A DNA stretch of 6,723 bases from Nanogingivalis sp963545035 (GCA_963545035.1 CAUUHU010000029.1:1-6723), one strand, 5' to 3'. Positions 1 to 4,958 are shown, counted from the first letter of the stretch. Translations and numbers: made by a program. The notes: generated by a model from the sequence alone, not told the origin.

Positions 1-946
1 AAACAGCAACCTGAAAACCATTTTTAATCGCATTTATTGCTGAAATCGCCGCAACTGTTGTTTTTCCAGATCCAACATCACCTTGTAAAAGCCGATTCAT
101 TGGAAAATCTTGTTTCATATTCTGAATTATCTCCCAAGAAGCCAACCTTTGAGAAGGCGTTAAGTCAAACGGAAGTTTTTCGACAAACTTTTTTACATCT
201 TGAATCCTTGGCTCAAAAATATATCCGCGCAACTGCTCGTTTTCTATTTTATTCAATTTCGAAGCTAATATTAACTCAAAAATCTCTTCGAAGGCTAATC
301 TTTTTATCGCTAAATCACATTGCTTTCCAGATTCCGGAAAATGCACCCACTCGATTGCTTGCGCACGTGAAATTAGCTTTTCCTTCCGAACGATAACTTC
401 TGGTAAAGTCTCGGGAAGAATTTTCATGAGCGGCTTCAATTCCGCCAAAGTTTTACGAATCGTATCTGTTTTCAAACCCTTTTTTTGATGATAAATCGGC
501 ACAATTTCACCATTCTCACCTTCGAAATTTGTTTTACTCGGTAGTTCTTCGCGTTTCATTACGCTTGGATTTGTGATTTGATAACGATTATAATTAAATT
601 CAAACTTTCCTGAAAAATAAAATTCATTTTCATCTTGCAACTGTTTAACTCTATAAGGTTGATTAAACCAAATCGCTTTAACCTTCTCTTTACCATCTGT
701 TAAAATTGCCTCAGTTATAGTCATTCCGCGGCGAACCCGGCGCATCGAAATTTTTTCAGCGCGCGCCTTAAATAAAACCTTCCCTGGCTTAATTTCACTC
801 AAATCAGTTAAGTTTGCGAAATCTTCATATTTTCGAGGGAAAAACTCCAGAATATCACCAACAGTTCGCAAATTAGCATTTTCGAATTTTTCAAGTGTCT
901 TCTCTCCAACACCTTTAACAAGCCCTAACGAAGAATTTAGATTCAT
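1..946 (-). CDS. recG: ATP-dependent DNA helicase RecG, N-terminal part (cut by the window edge)
   Basis: RecG unwinds branched DNA (stalled forks, Holliday-type junctions) during recombination and repair. The window holds the first 315 codons; the rest lies beyond the left edge. Seen in the translation: a helix-hairpin-helix-like start (GLVKGVGEKT, residues 8-17), the family-typical DILEFFPRKYED (31-42), an OB-fold wedge region (about 55-130), PIYHQKKGL (150-158, matching the usual PIYPLTEGL), a Q-motif-like LPFDLTPSQR (258-267), and helicase motif I RLLQGDVGSGKT (285-296) with a complete Walker A. This motif order is diagnostic of RecG. The start is the ATG at 946-944. There is no Shine-Dalgarno sequence upstream, but a strong promoter places the transcription start on this ATG, so the mRNA is probably leaderless. 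The 84-residue gene ends 31 bp upstream with no terminator between, so read-through into recG is also possible. The reading frame is intact as far as visible. Confidence 0.96.
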   Translation of the reverse strand, partial: MNLNSSLGLVKGVGEKTLEKFENANLRTVGDILEFFPRKYEDFANLTDLSEIKPGKVLFKARAEKISMRRVRRGMTITEAILTDGKEKVKAIWFNQPYRVKQLQDENEFYFSGKFEFNYNRYQITNPSVMKREELPSKTNFEGENGEIVPIYHQKKGLKTDTIRKTLAELKPLMKILPETLPEVIVRKEKLISRAQAIEWVHFPESGKQCDLAIKRLAFEEIFELILASKLNKIENEQLRGYIFEPRIQDVKKFVEKLPFDLTPSQRLASWEIIQNMKQDFPMNRLLQGDVGSGKTTVAAISAINAIKNGFQVAV

Positions 947-952
947 TATATA

Positions 953-981
953 ATTTTAGCATTTTTTGCTATCATTTTCAA
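953..981 (-). promoter_or_regulatory. recG promoter, leaderless type
   Basis: The -35 box TTGAAA lies at 981-976, followed by a 17-bp spacer and an extended -10 box TGCTAAAAT (TAAAAT at 958-953). Six bases separate the -10 box from the recG ATG at 946, so the expected first transcribed base is the A of the start codon. The -35 box contains the TGA stop codon of the upstream 84-residue gene, which shows how tightly the genes are packed. Confidence 0.75.
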
Positions 982-1232
982 TTTTCGGAAAGATTTATCT
1001 CTCTTCCAGTTTTCATAAAATTTTTGTCACAAACTTTCAAACCTTTAATACAGTTAATCTCATTACTTTGATACAAATTAGTATCTATAACTGTTTGATT
1101 TAATTTAAATAATTGAATTGAGTTCCGCCAGACTATATAACTTAAAAATAGAGTTACTAAAAAATTAACACAAACAACTGCAAGAATAATATTGTTTTTA
1201 ATATCTTTATTTGATTTACTTAATTTCTTCAT
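978..1232 (-). CDS. Small single-pass membrane protein, unknown function (84 aa)
   Basis: I do not recognise this gene. It encodes a lysine-rich N-terminus (residues 1-13), one hydrophobic segment (about 15-35, ending SYIVW), and a polar tail of about 49 residues with two cysteines (C61, C68) spaced CIKGLKVC. A third cysteine (C21) lies in the membrane segment. The positive-inside rule predicts a cytoplasmic N-terminus and an outside tail, where C61 and C68 could form a disulfide or bind a metal; that is inference. The ATG at 1232 has no Shine-Dalgarno sequence, but a promoter is placed so that transcription starts at this ATG, which supports both the start and the reality of the gene. No terminator separates it from recG. 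The topology resembles the neighbouring 77-residue protein, although sequence similarity is not convincing. Confidence 0.72.
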   Translation of the reverse strand: MKKLSKSNKDIKNNIILAVVCVNFLVTLFLSYIVWRNSIQLFKLNQTVIDTNLYQSNEINCIKGLKVCDKNFMKTGREINLSEN

Positions 1233-1238
1233 ATTTTA

Positions 1239-1267
1239 ATTTTATTCAAAGAAAATACTTATGTTAA
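1239..1267 (-). promoter_or_regulatory. Promoter of the 84-aa gene, leaderless type
   Basis: The -35 box TTAACA (1267-1262, one mismatch to consensus), a 17-bp spacer and the -10 box TAAAAT (1244-1239) are followed by six bases and then the ATG at 1232. The geometry is identical to the recG promoter and predicts a leaderless mRNA. The -35 box starts one base after the T-run of the terminator of the preceding 77-residue gene. Confidence 0.72.
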
Positions 1268-1301
1268 TAAAAAATCGCTCAAATTTGAGCGATTTTCGAA
1301 A
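1258..1301. repeat. Direct repeat copy A (terminator plus -35 box)
   Basis: These 44 bp match 2052-2095 in the same orientation with three substitutions (1265/2059, 1279/2073, 1282/2076), an offset of 794 bp. Each copy contains a terminator hairpin with its T-run and the -35 hexamer of the next minus-strand promoter. The pair brackets the 77- and 130-residue genes. Confidence 0.85.
1269..1296 (-). terminator. Intrinsic terminator of the 77-aa gene
   Basis: Bases 1271-1296 are a perfect 26-bp palindrome (AAAATCGCTC arm, AAATTT centre, GAGCGATTTT arm). On the minus strand it is followed by a run of six T (1274-1269). It begins 12 bases after the stop codon of the 77-residue gene. Because the arms carry A- and T-runs, it could also stop plus-strand transcripts, although no plus-strand gene lies upstream. 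Confidence 0.88.
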
Positions 1302-1308
1302 TATAAAA

Positions 1309-1542
1309 CTACCTATTCTCCAGTTGTTTAATTTGATTTTTCAAAGATTCAATCTCTCCGTGCTGATTAAAAATAATATCGTTTTGGTGGTCGAAATTTT
1401 CAATATAATTATTATAAAAAAACCATACAAACACCAAGTTTATTACAGAGATAATTCCAATAATCACAATTAAAACAAAGTGTAGAATATGCCAATCACG
1501 GTGGGCAAAAAATTTCATTTTAGTTTTTTCGTTCTTTTTCAT
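1309..1542 (-). CDS. Small membrane protein with C-terminal coiled-coil-like tail (77 aa)
   Basis: Not recognised. The protein has a basic N-terminus (MKKNEKTKMK), one long hydrophobic helix (about residues 20-43, rich in I and V and ending FVWFFY), and a polar tail. The last 17 residues (GEIESLKNQIKQLENR region) have a heptad-like pattern consistent with a short coiled coil. Predicted topology is N-in, tail outside. The plan is shared by many unrelated small proteins, including divisome FtsL/FtsB-type proteins, but no specific signature supports such an assignment. The start is the ATG at 1542, supported by Shine-Dalgarno AAGGAG (1553-1548, five-base spacing). It follows the secreted 130-residue gene by 42 bp and may share its transcript or use its own extended -10 promoter inside that gap. 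It ends in a strong terminator. Confidence 0.78.
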   Translation of the reverse strand: MKKNEKTKMKFFAHRDWHILHFVLIVIIGIISVINLVFVWFFYNNYIENFDHQNDIIFNQHGEIESLKNQIKQLENR

Positions 1543-1558
1543 AATTACTCCTTATATA

Positions 1559-1595
1559 AAAGAGCTTGCGTTAACTCTTTATTTTTATTGTATCA
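1559..1595 (-). promoter_or_regulatory. Possible extended -10 promoter and 5' hairpin before the 77-aa gene
   Basis: TGATACAAT (1595-1587) is a good extended -10 element; the -35 at 17-bp spacing (TCACGG) is poor. The predicted start near 1580 coincides with the first base of a hairpin: AAAGAG (1580-1575) pairs with CTCTTT (1564-1559), extended inward by a U-A and a U-G pair. The same hairpin could instead act as a weak terminator or processing stem at the end of the 130-residue gene, but the following tract (TTTTATAT) is a poor U-run. Confidence 0.42.
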
Positions 1596-1977
1596 AAACA
1601 TTTCTAGCTCCGTGAGGTACATAGACAGAATAGCTATTCTCCATCCTTCTCGGAAGCCATCCCCATTGTTTCCAAGAAACAGTAACAGTAACCTGATATC
1701 TTCTACCGGTTTGAACTATAAAAGACCTTGCTTTTTGATACGGTACGGACTGATTTCTACCATTAACACTATCCGTTCCGCCAGCAACTACAATACGCGA
1801 TGCTTCAACTGGGTTTCCTTCTGAAAGACTATCCCCAAGAACAAACGAAATCGAGCGTGTATCAGCTTTAACATCCGAAGACCCAAAAGCTACAAAAGCT
1901 ACAAAACCTACAAAAATCCCTAGAATTAGAGAAATACCAACGATCGTTTTAGAAAAGAACTTCTTCAATTTATTCAC
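1585..1977 (-). CDS. Secreted protein of unknown function with signal peptide (130 aa)
   Basis: Not recognised. It carries a clear Sec-type signal peptide: basic n-region MNKLKKFFSK (1-10), hydrophobic core (11-31), and a c-region with a probable cleavage after VKA (A38), leaving about 92 residues. There is no lipobox and no cysteine. The mature part is polar and predicted rich in beta-strand (for example RRYQVTVTVSWKQW, 92-105), with a tryptophan cluster W102, W105, W107 and an aromatic C-terminal stretch (SYSVYVPHG). Possible roles include a surface or secreted effector or a bacteriocin-like protein; none is shown. The start is a GTG at 1977-1975, chosen because it gives a complete n-region and follows a strong promoter. 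The Shine-Dalgarno sequence is weak (GAAAG about seven bases upstream), and the start lies inside a predicted hairpin. The 77-residue membrane protein gene follows 42 bp downstream. Confidence 0.8.
   Translation of the reverse strand: MNKLKKFFSKTIVGISLILGIFVGFVAFVAFGSSDVKADTRSISFVLGDSLSEGNPVEASRIVVAGGTDSVNGRNQSVPYQKARSFIVQTGRRYQVTVTVSWKQWGWLPRRMENSYSVYVPHGARNVLIQ
1885..1911. repeat. Three tandem 9-bp units in the signal-peptide core
   Basis: On the plus strand AAAGCTAC-type units lie at 1885-1893, 1894-1902 and 1903-1911. The first two are identical and the third has one difference. They encode VGF-VAF-VAF in the hydrophobic core of the secreted protein. Nine bases is in frame, so slippage would lengthen or shorten the core by three residues without breaking the gene. 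Confidence 0.7.
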
Positions 1978-2014
1978 CTTTTATCTTTCTATTTTTTATG
2001 AAGATTTGGTGAAT
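1972..2014 (-). promoter_or_regulatory. Leader hairpin burying the GTG start of the secreted protein
   Basis: In the mRNA, AUUCACC (2014-2008) is the perfect complement of GGUGAAU (1978-1972), which contains the GUG start codon (1977-1975). Inside that stem, AUCUU (2005-2001) can pair with AAGAU (1987-1983), stacking a second short stem that holds the weak Shine-Dalgarno region. Outward pairing continues after one mismatch with A-U, A-U and U-G. The fold would hide the ribosome start site. Confidence 0.5.
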
Positions 2015-2032
2015 TAACACAAGCTTAAGTAG

Positions 2033-2061
2033 ATATTACCACACTAAAGAGCTTATGTCAA
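2033..2061 (-). promoter_or_regulatory. Promoter of the secreted-protein gene
   Basis: Perfect -35 box TTGACA (2061-2056), a 17-bp spacer, and an extended -10 box TGGTAATAT (TAATAT at 2038-2033). Transcription is expected to start near 2026, giving a leader of about 49 bases. The -35 box starts one base after the T-run of the rnj terminator. Confidence 0.75.
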
Positions 2062-2095
2062 TAAAAAATCGCCCAGATTTGAGCGATTTTCGAAA
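2052..2095. repeat. Direct repeat copy B (terminator plus -35 box)
   Basis: Partner of the repeat at 1258-1301, 41 of 44 positions identical and in the same orientation. This copy serves as the rnj terminator and the -35 region of the secreted-protein promoter. Confidence 0.85.
2063..2090 (-). terminator. Intrinsic terminator of rnj
   Basis: AAAATCGC (2090-2083 on the minus strand) pairs with GCGATTTT (2072-2065). Two inner pairs, U-G and C-G, extend the stem, and the loop is six bases. A run of six T (2068-2063) follows on the minus strand. The hairpin begins ten bases after the rnj stop codon. Confidence 0.87.
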
Positions 2096-2099
2096 CAGA

Positions 2100-4178
2100 T
2101 TAAACTTTATTTACAACCGGAATAACAATTGGCGTATGACCAGTTGAATCGAACAAGATATGAGAAATATCATCCTTAATCTCTTGTTTCATATCTGCGA
2201 TTTCAATTTTGCGTTCAACTTCACGATCGGTTTTAATTCGCAAATAGTGGCGAATCTTACCAATCAATTCTTCGCTATCTTTAAGATATACAAATCCGCG
2301 AGAAATCACATCTGGAGTCTTCAATAACCGACCCGTTTTCTTGCTTATAGTTAATACGATAATAAAGATTCCTTCTGTTGAAATATGTAAACGATCTTTC
2401 ACGACAGCATCATGAACCGTATTTCCAGTATTGTCATAAAGAATTGACCCAACATGAACGCGACCACCTTTTTTAATTGTACGTTCTTTGGTTAACTCAA
2501 TAATATCACCACTATCTGCAACAAGAATTTCATGTCGTTTTAGCCCAAGCACTTTTTGCACCATTTCAGCATTATGCTGAAGCATATAGAATTCACCGTG
2601 AACTGGCAAATAGTTTTTTGGACGAATAGTTTCAACCAATCGAACATGGTCGTCATAATATGCATGTCCTGAAAGGTGTAGAGGACCAATTCCATGATAA
2701 TGACCTCGACCATGCTGAATCACACCAGCACCCTCACGCAACAATCCATCCACTGTTGAGGCGACTCTAGGTTCATTTCCGGGAATAGGACTTGAAGAAA
2801 ATACCACAACGTCAGTTGCTTTAATTTTAACAAATCGGTGAGCTCCAGTTGCCATACGATTCAAAACGGCATTCAATTCACCCTGCGATCCAGTACACAC
2901 AATTGAAACTTTCGAATCATCAAGTTTGACAATATCTTCCATCTTCACAATCACGTCTTTAGGGACTTTAATCTTTCGCGACCGTAAAGCAACTTCAATC
3001 GCATTAATCATCGAGAAACCTGCAAAGGCCACCTTTCTATCATGTTTTACCGCTTCATCAAGGATTAATTGTAATCGATAAATCTGGCTTGAAAAACATG
3101 AAAAAATCAATCGAGCATGAGGATAAGCTGTCATAACTTCGCCAACACTTTCACCGATAGAATATTCACTGTGTGGGTGTGTTCCTGGTGTATCAATATT
3201 GGTACTTTCGTTCATTAATAAATCAACACCTTCTTTTTGCGCAATTTCAGCAAGACGCGGAAGATCGAACTGCGTATCCACTGGGTCATTTTCGAAACGC
3301 CAGTCGCCCATATGTACAATATTTCCATTCGGTGTGCGAATAACCATTGCTACACACCCTGGAATCGAGTGAAGAACATGCACGAATTCAAGCGTCATAT
3401 GCTCAGAGATTCGAATCTGTTCGTGTTTAAACGGATCAACAACTTGATAGTTTGGCGAAACTTCAACAACCGCCTCTTCCATTTGACGCTTAATCATACC
3501 GATCGTAAAATCAGTAGCATAGATTGGAATATTATTTCCAAATTCAGGCAAGAGTTGGCGAACCGCACCAATGTGATCTAGGTGGGCATGCGTAAATGCA
3601 ACCGCTTTAACTTTATGCATATTATCTTTCAAATATGTAATATCTGGCGTCATAAAGTTCACACCAGGATAATCTTCGTTAGGGAAAATTGAACCCATAT
3701 CGATAACCAAGATTTCATCCATATACTCGATTGCGAACATGTTTTTACCAATTCCAAACTCACCCAAGCCACCAAGCGGAATCACTCGCACACTATCTTT
3801 CTCTGGACGAAGTTTCTTCAATTTCGAAGCTGTTAATTGCTCACCATCAAAACCATTAAATAGCGATTTATTAACAGGGATATTTACGATATGCTGTGTT
3901 GCGCGCATATTAATATCATTCGAAATCATTCTTTGAGCACGAATAACCGCACCACGCCTTGTTGTTGTTGGCAAATTTACCTTTTTTGTATCATTTTTTT
4001 GTGAATGAGCGTGCTTAGCGATATTTTTTGCTTTTTGCTGAGCCGCTTTCGAAGATTTCTTTTCGCTTTCTTTTTTACTATTCCCAACGTATTTGTCACG
4101 ATTTTTTTGCAGATCTTGCGCCTTTTTTTGTAAATTAGCCCGCTTTCGAGCTTGCTTTTCATTAAAATTATTAGTCAT
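2100..4178 (-). CDS. rnj: Ribonuclease J with long N-terminal extension (692 aa)
   Basis: RNase J is a metallo-beta-lactamase/beta-CASP ribonuclease with 5'-to-3' exonuclease and endonuclease activity, central to mRNA decay and RNA maturation. Seen here: an N-terminal extension (about 1-127; the first 65 residues are rich in K, A, Q and N), then the metallo-beta-lactamase core beginning RVIPLGGLGE (131-140). The metal motif HAHLDH (197-202) is followed by H270, D292 (HMGDWRF) and H527 (PVHGEF). Further family motifs are CTGSQGE (428-434), FSSSPIPGNE (460-469), HLSGH (501-505) and a C-terminal domain with DVISRGFVYL (623-632). All expected catalytic positions are present. B. subtilis RNase J1 is about 555 residues and lacks the extension; Helicobacter pylori RNase J is known to have a comparable one. 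The usual GGLGEIGKN is here GGLGEFGIGKN, two residues longer. The ATG at 4178 has Shine-Dalgarno AAGGAG (4188-4183). The gene is monocistronic, with its own promoter and terminator. Confidence 0.97.
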   Translation of the reverse strand: MTNNFNEKQARKRANLQKKAQDLQKNRDKYVGNSKKESEKKSSKAAQQKAKNIAKHAHSQKNDTKKVNLPTTTRRGAVIRAQRMISNDINMRATQHIVNIPVNKSLFNGFDGEQLTASKLKKLRPEKDSVRVIPLGGLGEFGIGKNMFAIEYMDEILVIDMGSIFPNEDYPGVNFMTPDITYLKDNMHKVKAVAFTHAHLDHIGAVRQLLPEFGNNIPIYATDFTIGMIKRQMEEAVVEVSPNYQVVDPFKHEQIRISEHMTLEFVHVLHSIPGCVAMVIRTPNGNIVHMGDWRFENDPVDTQFDLPRLAEIAQKEGVDLLMNESTNIDTPGTHPHSEYSIGESVGEVMTAYPHARLIFSCFSSQIYRLQLILDEAVKHDRKVAFAGFSMINAIEVALRSRKIKVPKDVIVKMEDIVKLDDSKVSIVCTGSQGELNAVLNRMATGAHRFVKIKATDVVVFSSSPIPGNEPRVASTVDGLLREGAGVIQHGRGHYHGIGPLHLSGHAYYDDHVRLVETIRPKNYLPVHGEFYMLQHNAEMVQKVLGLKRHEILVADSGDIIELTKERTIKKGGRVHVGSILYDNTGNTVHDAVVKDRLHISTEGIFIIVLTISKKTGRLLKTPDVISRGFVYLKDSEELIGKIRHYLRIKTDREVERKIEIADMKQEIKDDISHILFDSTGHTPIVIPVVNKV

Positions 4179-4198
4179 TATTCTCCTTGATTTAAAGC

Positions 4199-4237
4199 GT
4201 TCGAAAAATTATTTTTAAAGGTCGGATTTTTTCGAAC
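4199..4237 (-). promoter_or_regulatory. Hairpin in the rnj leader
   Basis: The leader contains GTTCGAAAAA (4237-4228) and its perfect complement TTTTTCGAAC (4208-4199), a ten-base-pair stem around a 19-base loop. It ends ten bases upstream of the Shine-Dalgarno sequence. It lacks a T-run after the stem, so it is not a terminator. A stem in the 5' leader of a ribonuclease gene could affect decay of its own message; that role is inferred. Confidence 0.55.
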
Positions 4238-4258
4238 AAGTAATATTTTAGTACTTTT

Positions 4259-4287
4259 ATTTTACCAAATCTCACAACGAAAGTCAA
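4259..4287 (-). promoter_or_regulatory. rnj promoter
   Basis: The -35 box TTGACT (4287-4282), a 17-bp spacer and the extended -10 box TGGTAAAAT (TAAAAT at 4264-4259) predict a start near 4252 and a leader of about 74 bases. A second TAAAAT at 4250-4245 lacks a good -35 box or TG extension but would start transcription right at the leader hairpin. Confidence 0.75.
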
Positions 4288-4289
4288 AT

Positions 4290-4309
4290 AAAAAAGAGCC
4301 CGTAGGCTC
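4290..4309 (-). terminator. Intrinsic terminator of the 177-aa gene
   Basis: GAGCC (4309-4305) pairs with GGCTC (4300-4296) around a TACG loop. C(UACG)G is a member of the very stable UNCG tetraloop class. Six T (4295-4290) follow on the minus strand. The hairpin starts four bases past the stop codon. Confidence 0.87.
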
Positions 4310-4313
4310 AAAA

Positions 4314-4847
4314 CTAAAAAGCAAAAAGCGATATTTTTATACGCTCTAAAAGAGAGAATTTATAACCTTTCCCTTTTAACTCTTTATATAAAATAAAGAT
4401 CACATCCTTTTTAGGGTTTGGGATTTTAACTTTATTTTTTAAAAGAGCCTTTATACCTTTTAAGACAATTTCGCGATGCTCAAGCGTTAAATAATCTATT
4501 CCATAATAAACAAATCGTGGCAATATCTCTATAAACTCCCTTTCGAAAATATTATATTTTTCAAAAATAGATAGCTCAACCATATCTATATTAGAGATTT
4601 CTTTTCTTGCATTTCTTGAAATATCGTATCCAACATCTCGCCCAGTAATCTTAAAAAGCTCTTCACGAAAAAATTCACAAATATAAATTTTATCTTCAAA
4701 GTTCATAGAATGATCTTCTATTAGTTTTGGAATACGCTCTCCGATTACTTGCACTAATTCCCGAGGATTGCGAACGCCCATTAACGATAAGTCACTTAAA
4801 ATCCCGATATCTTTGCTTTTTTCATCAAAAAGTACTTCTTTTGACAT
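4314..4847 (-). CDS. Hypothetical soluble helical protein (177 aa)
   Basis: Not recognised. The protein is charged, has no signal peptide or membrane helix, and looks alpha-helical throughout. Segments that may repay a profile search are MGVRNPRELVQVIGERIPKL (23-42), a central acidic/aromatic region with FEREFIEILPRFVYYGIDYL (101-120), and a basic C-terminus (KALLKNKVKIPNPKKDV, then ELKGKGYKFSLLERIK). One cysteine is present (C57). The longest frame could start at a TTG at 4862, but that TTG sits inside the Shine-Dalgarno sequence GGAGGT, which is correctly spaced for the ATG at 4847-4845, so the ATG is chosen. The gene has its own consensus promoter and terminator and is not operonic. It lies between rnj and two membrane-protein genes, with no obvious functional link to either. 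It is most likely cytoplasmic. Confidence 0.82.
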   Translation of the reverse strand: MSKEVLFDEKSKDIGILSDLSLMGVRNPRELVQVIGERIPKLIEDHSMNFEDKIYICEFFREELFKITGRDVGYDISRNARKEISNIDMVELSIFEKYNIFEREFIEILPRFVYYGIDYLTLEHREIVLKGIKALLKNKVKIPNPKKDVIFILYKELKGKGYKFSLLERIKISLFAF

Positions 4848-4864
4848 TTTGGTTACCTCCAAAA
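4847..4864 (-). promoter_or_regulatory. Shine-Dalgarno hairpin of the 177-aa gene
   Basis: Shine-Dalgarno GGAGGT lies at 4860-4855, seven bases before the ATG, and fixes the start. TTTTGG (4864-4859) can pair with CCAAAA (4852-4847) across an AGGTAA loop, so the ribosome site sits in the upper stem and loop and the stem includes the first base of the ATG. The pairing is A-U rich and weak. Confidence 0.5.
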
Positions 4865-4879
4865 AAATAAGATTATTTA

Positions 4880-4908
4880 ACTATACGCCTTTTTTGGGTT
4901 TTTGTCAA
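4880..4908 (-). promoter_or_regulatory. Promoter of the 177-aa gene
   Basis: Perfect -35 box TTGACA (4908-4903), a 17-bp spacer and -10 box TATAGT (4885-4880, five of six). It is among the best promoter matches in the window. Start is expected near 4873, giving a leader of about 26 bases. The -35 box begins one base after the T-run of the previous terminator. Confidence 0.8.
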
Positions 4909-4909
4909 T

Positions 4910-4937
4910 AAAAAAATCCCTGCATATTTGCAAGGAT
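4910..4937 (-). terminator. Intrinsic terminator of the 181-aa gene
   Basis: ATCCTTGCA (4937-4929) pairs with TGCAGGGAT (4924-4916), nine pairs including one U-G, around an AATA loop. Seven T (4916-4910) follow on the minus strand. It begins 21 bases after the stop codon. Confidence 0.88.
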
Positions 4938-4958
4938 ATTAAGAGATTCGTCCGGCTA

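Noticed and set aside
37..396. Plus-strand 119-codon open frame
   Set aside because: It lies opposite recG, whose conserved motifs are clear; the plus-strand product has no recognisable feature and no start signals.
945..950. TATAAT overlapping the recG ATG as the -10 box
   Set aside because: It would start transcription inside recG and has no suitable -35 box; TAAAAT at 958-953 has a TG extension and a TTGAAA box 17 bp upstream.
1309..1542. FtsL/FtsB/DivIC-type division protein
   Set aside because: Only the general plan (one helix plus a coiled-coil tail) matches; no family residues or divisome gene neighbourhood support it.
1489..1824. Plus-strand 111-codon open frame
   Set aside because: It overlaps two minus-strand genes that have Shine-Dalgarno or promoter support and a signal peptide; the plus-strand frame has neither.
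1585..1977. Lactococcin 972-type or other known bacteriocin
   Set aside because: It has a signal peptide and an aromatic, glycine-containing mature part, but no recognisable family motif and no ABC-transporter immunity genes beside it.
978..1977. Classical toxin-antitoxin pair
   Set aside because: Small paired genes are present, but there is no known toxin or DNA-binding antitoxin motif, and the genes carry separate transcription signals rather than overlapping.
1258..2095. Insertion sequence or transposon bounded by repeats
   Set aside because: The repeats are direct and consist of working transcription signals; there is no transposase, terminal inverted repeat or target-site duplication.
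3237..3581. Plus-strand 114-codon open frame
   Set aside because: It is antisense to the metal-binding core of RNase J and has no initiation signals.
4848..4862. Upstream TTG start extending the 177-aa protein by five residues
   Set aside because: The TTG lies within the Shine-Dalgarno sequence GGAGGT, which is ideally spaced for the ATG at 4847.
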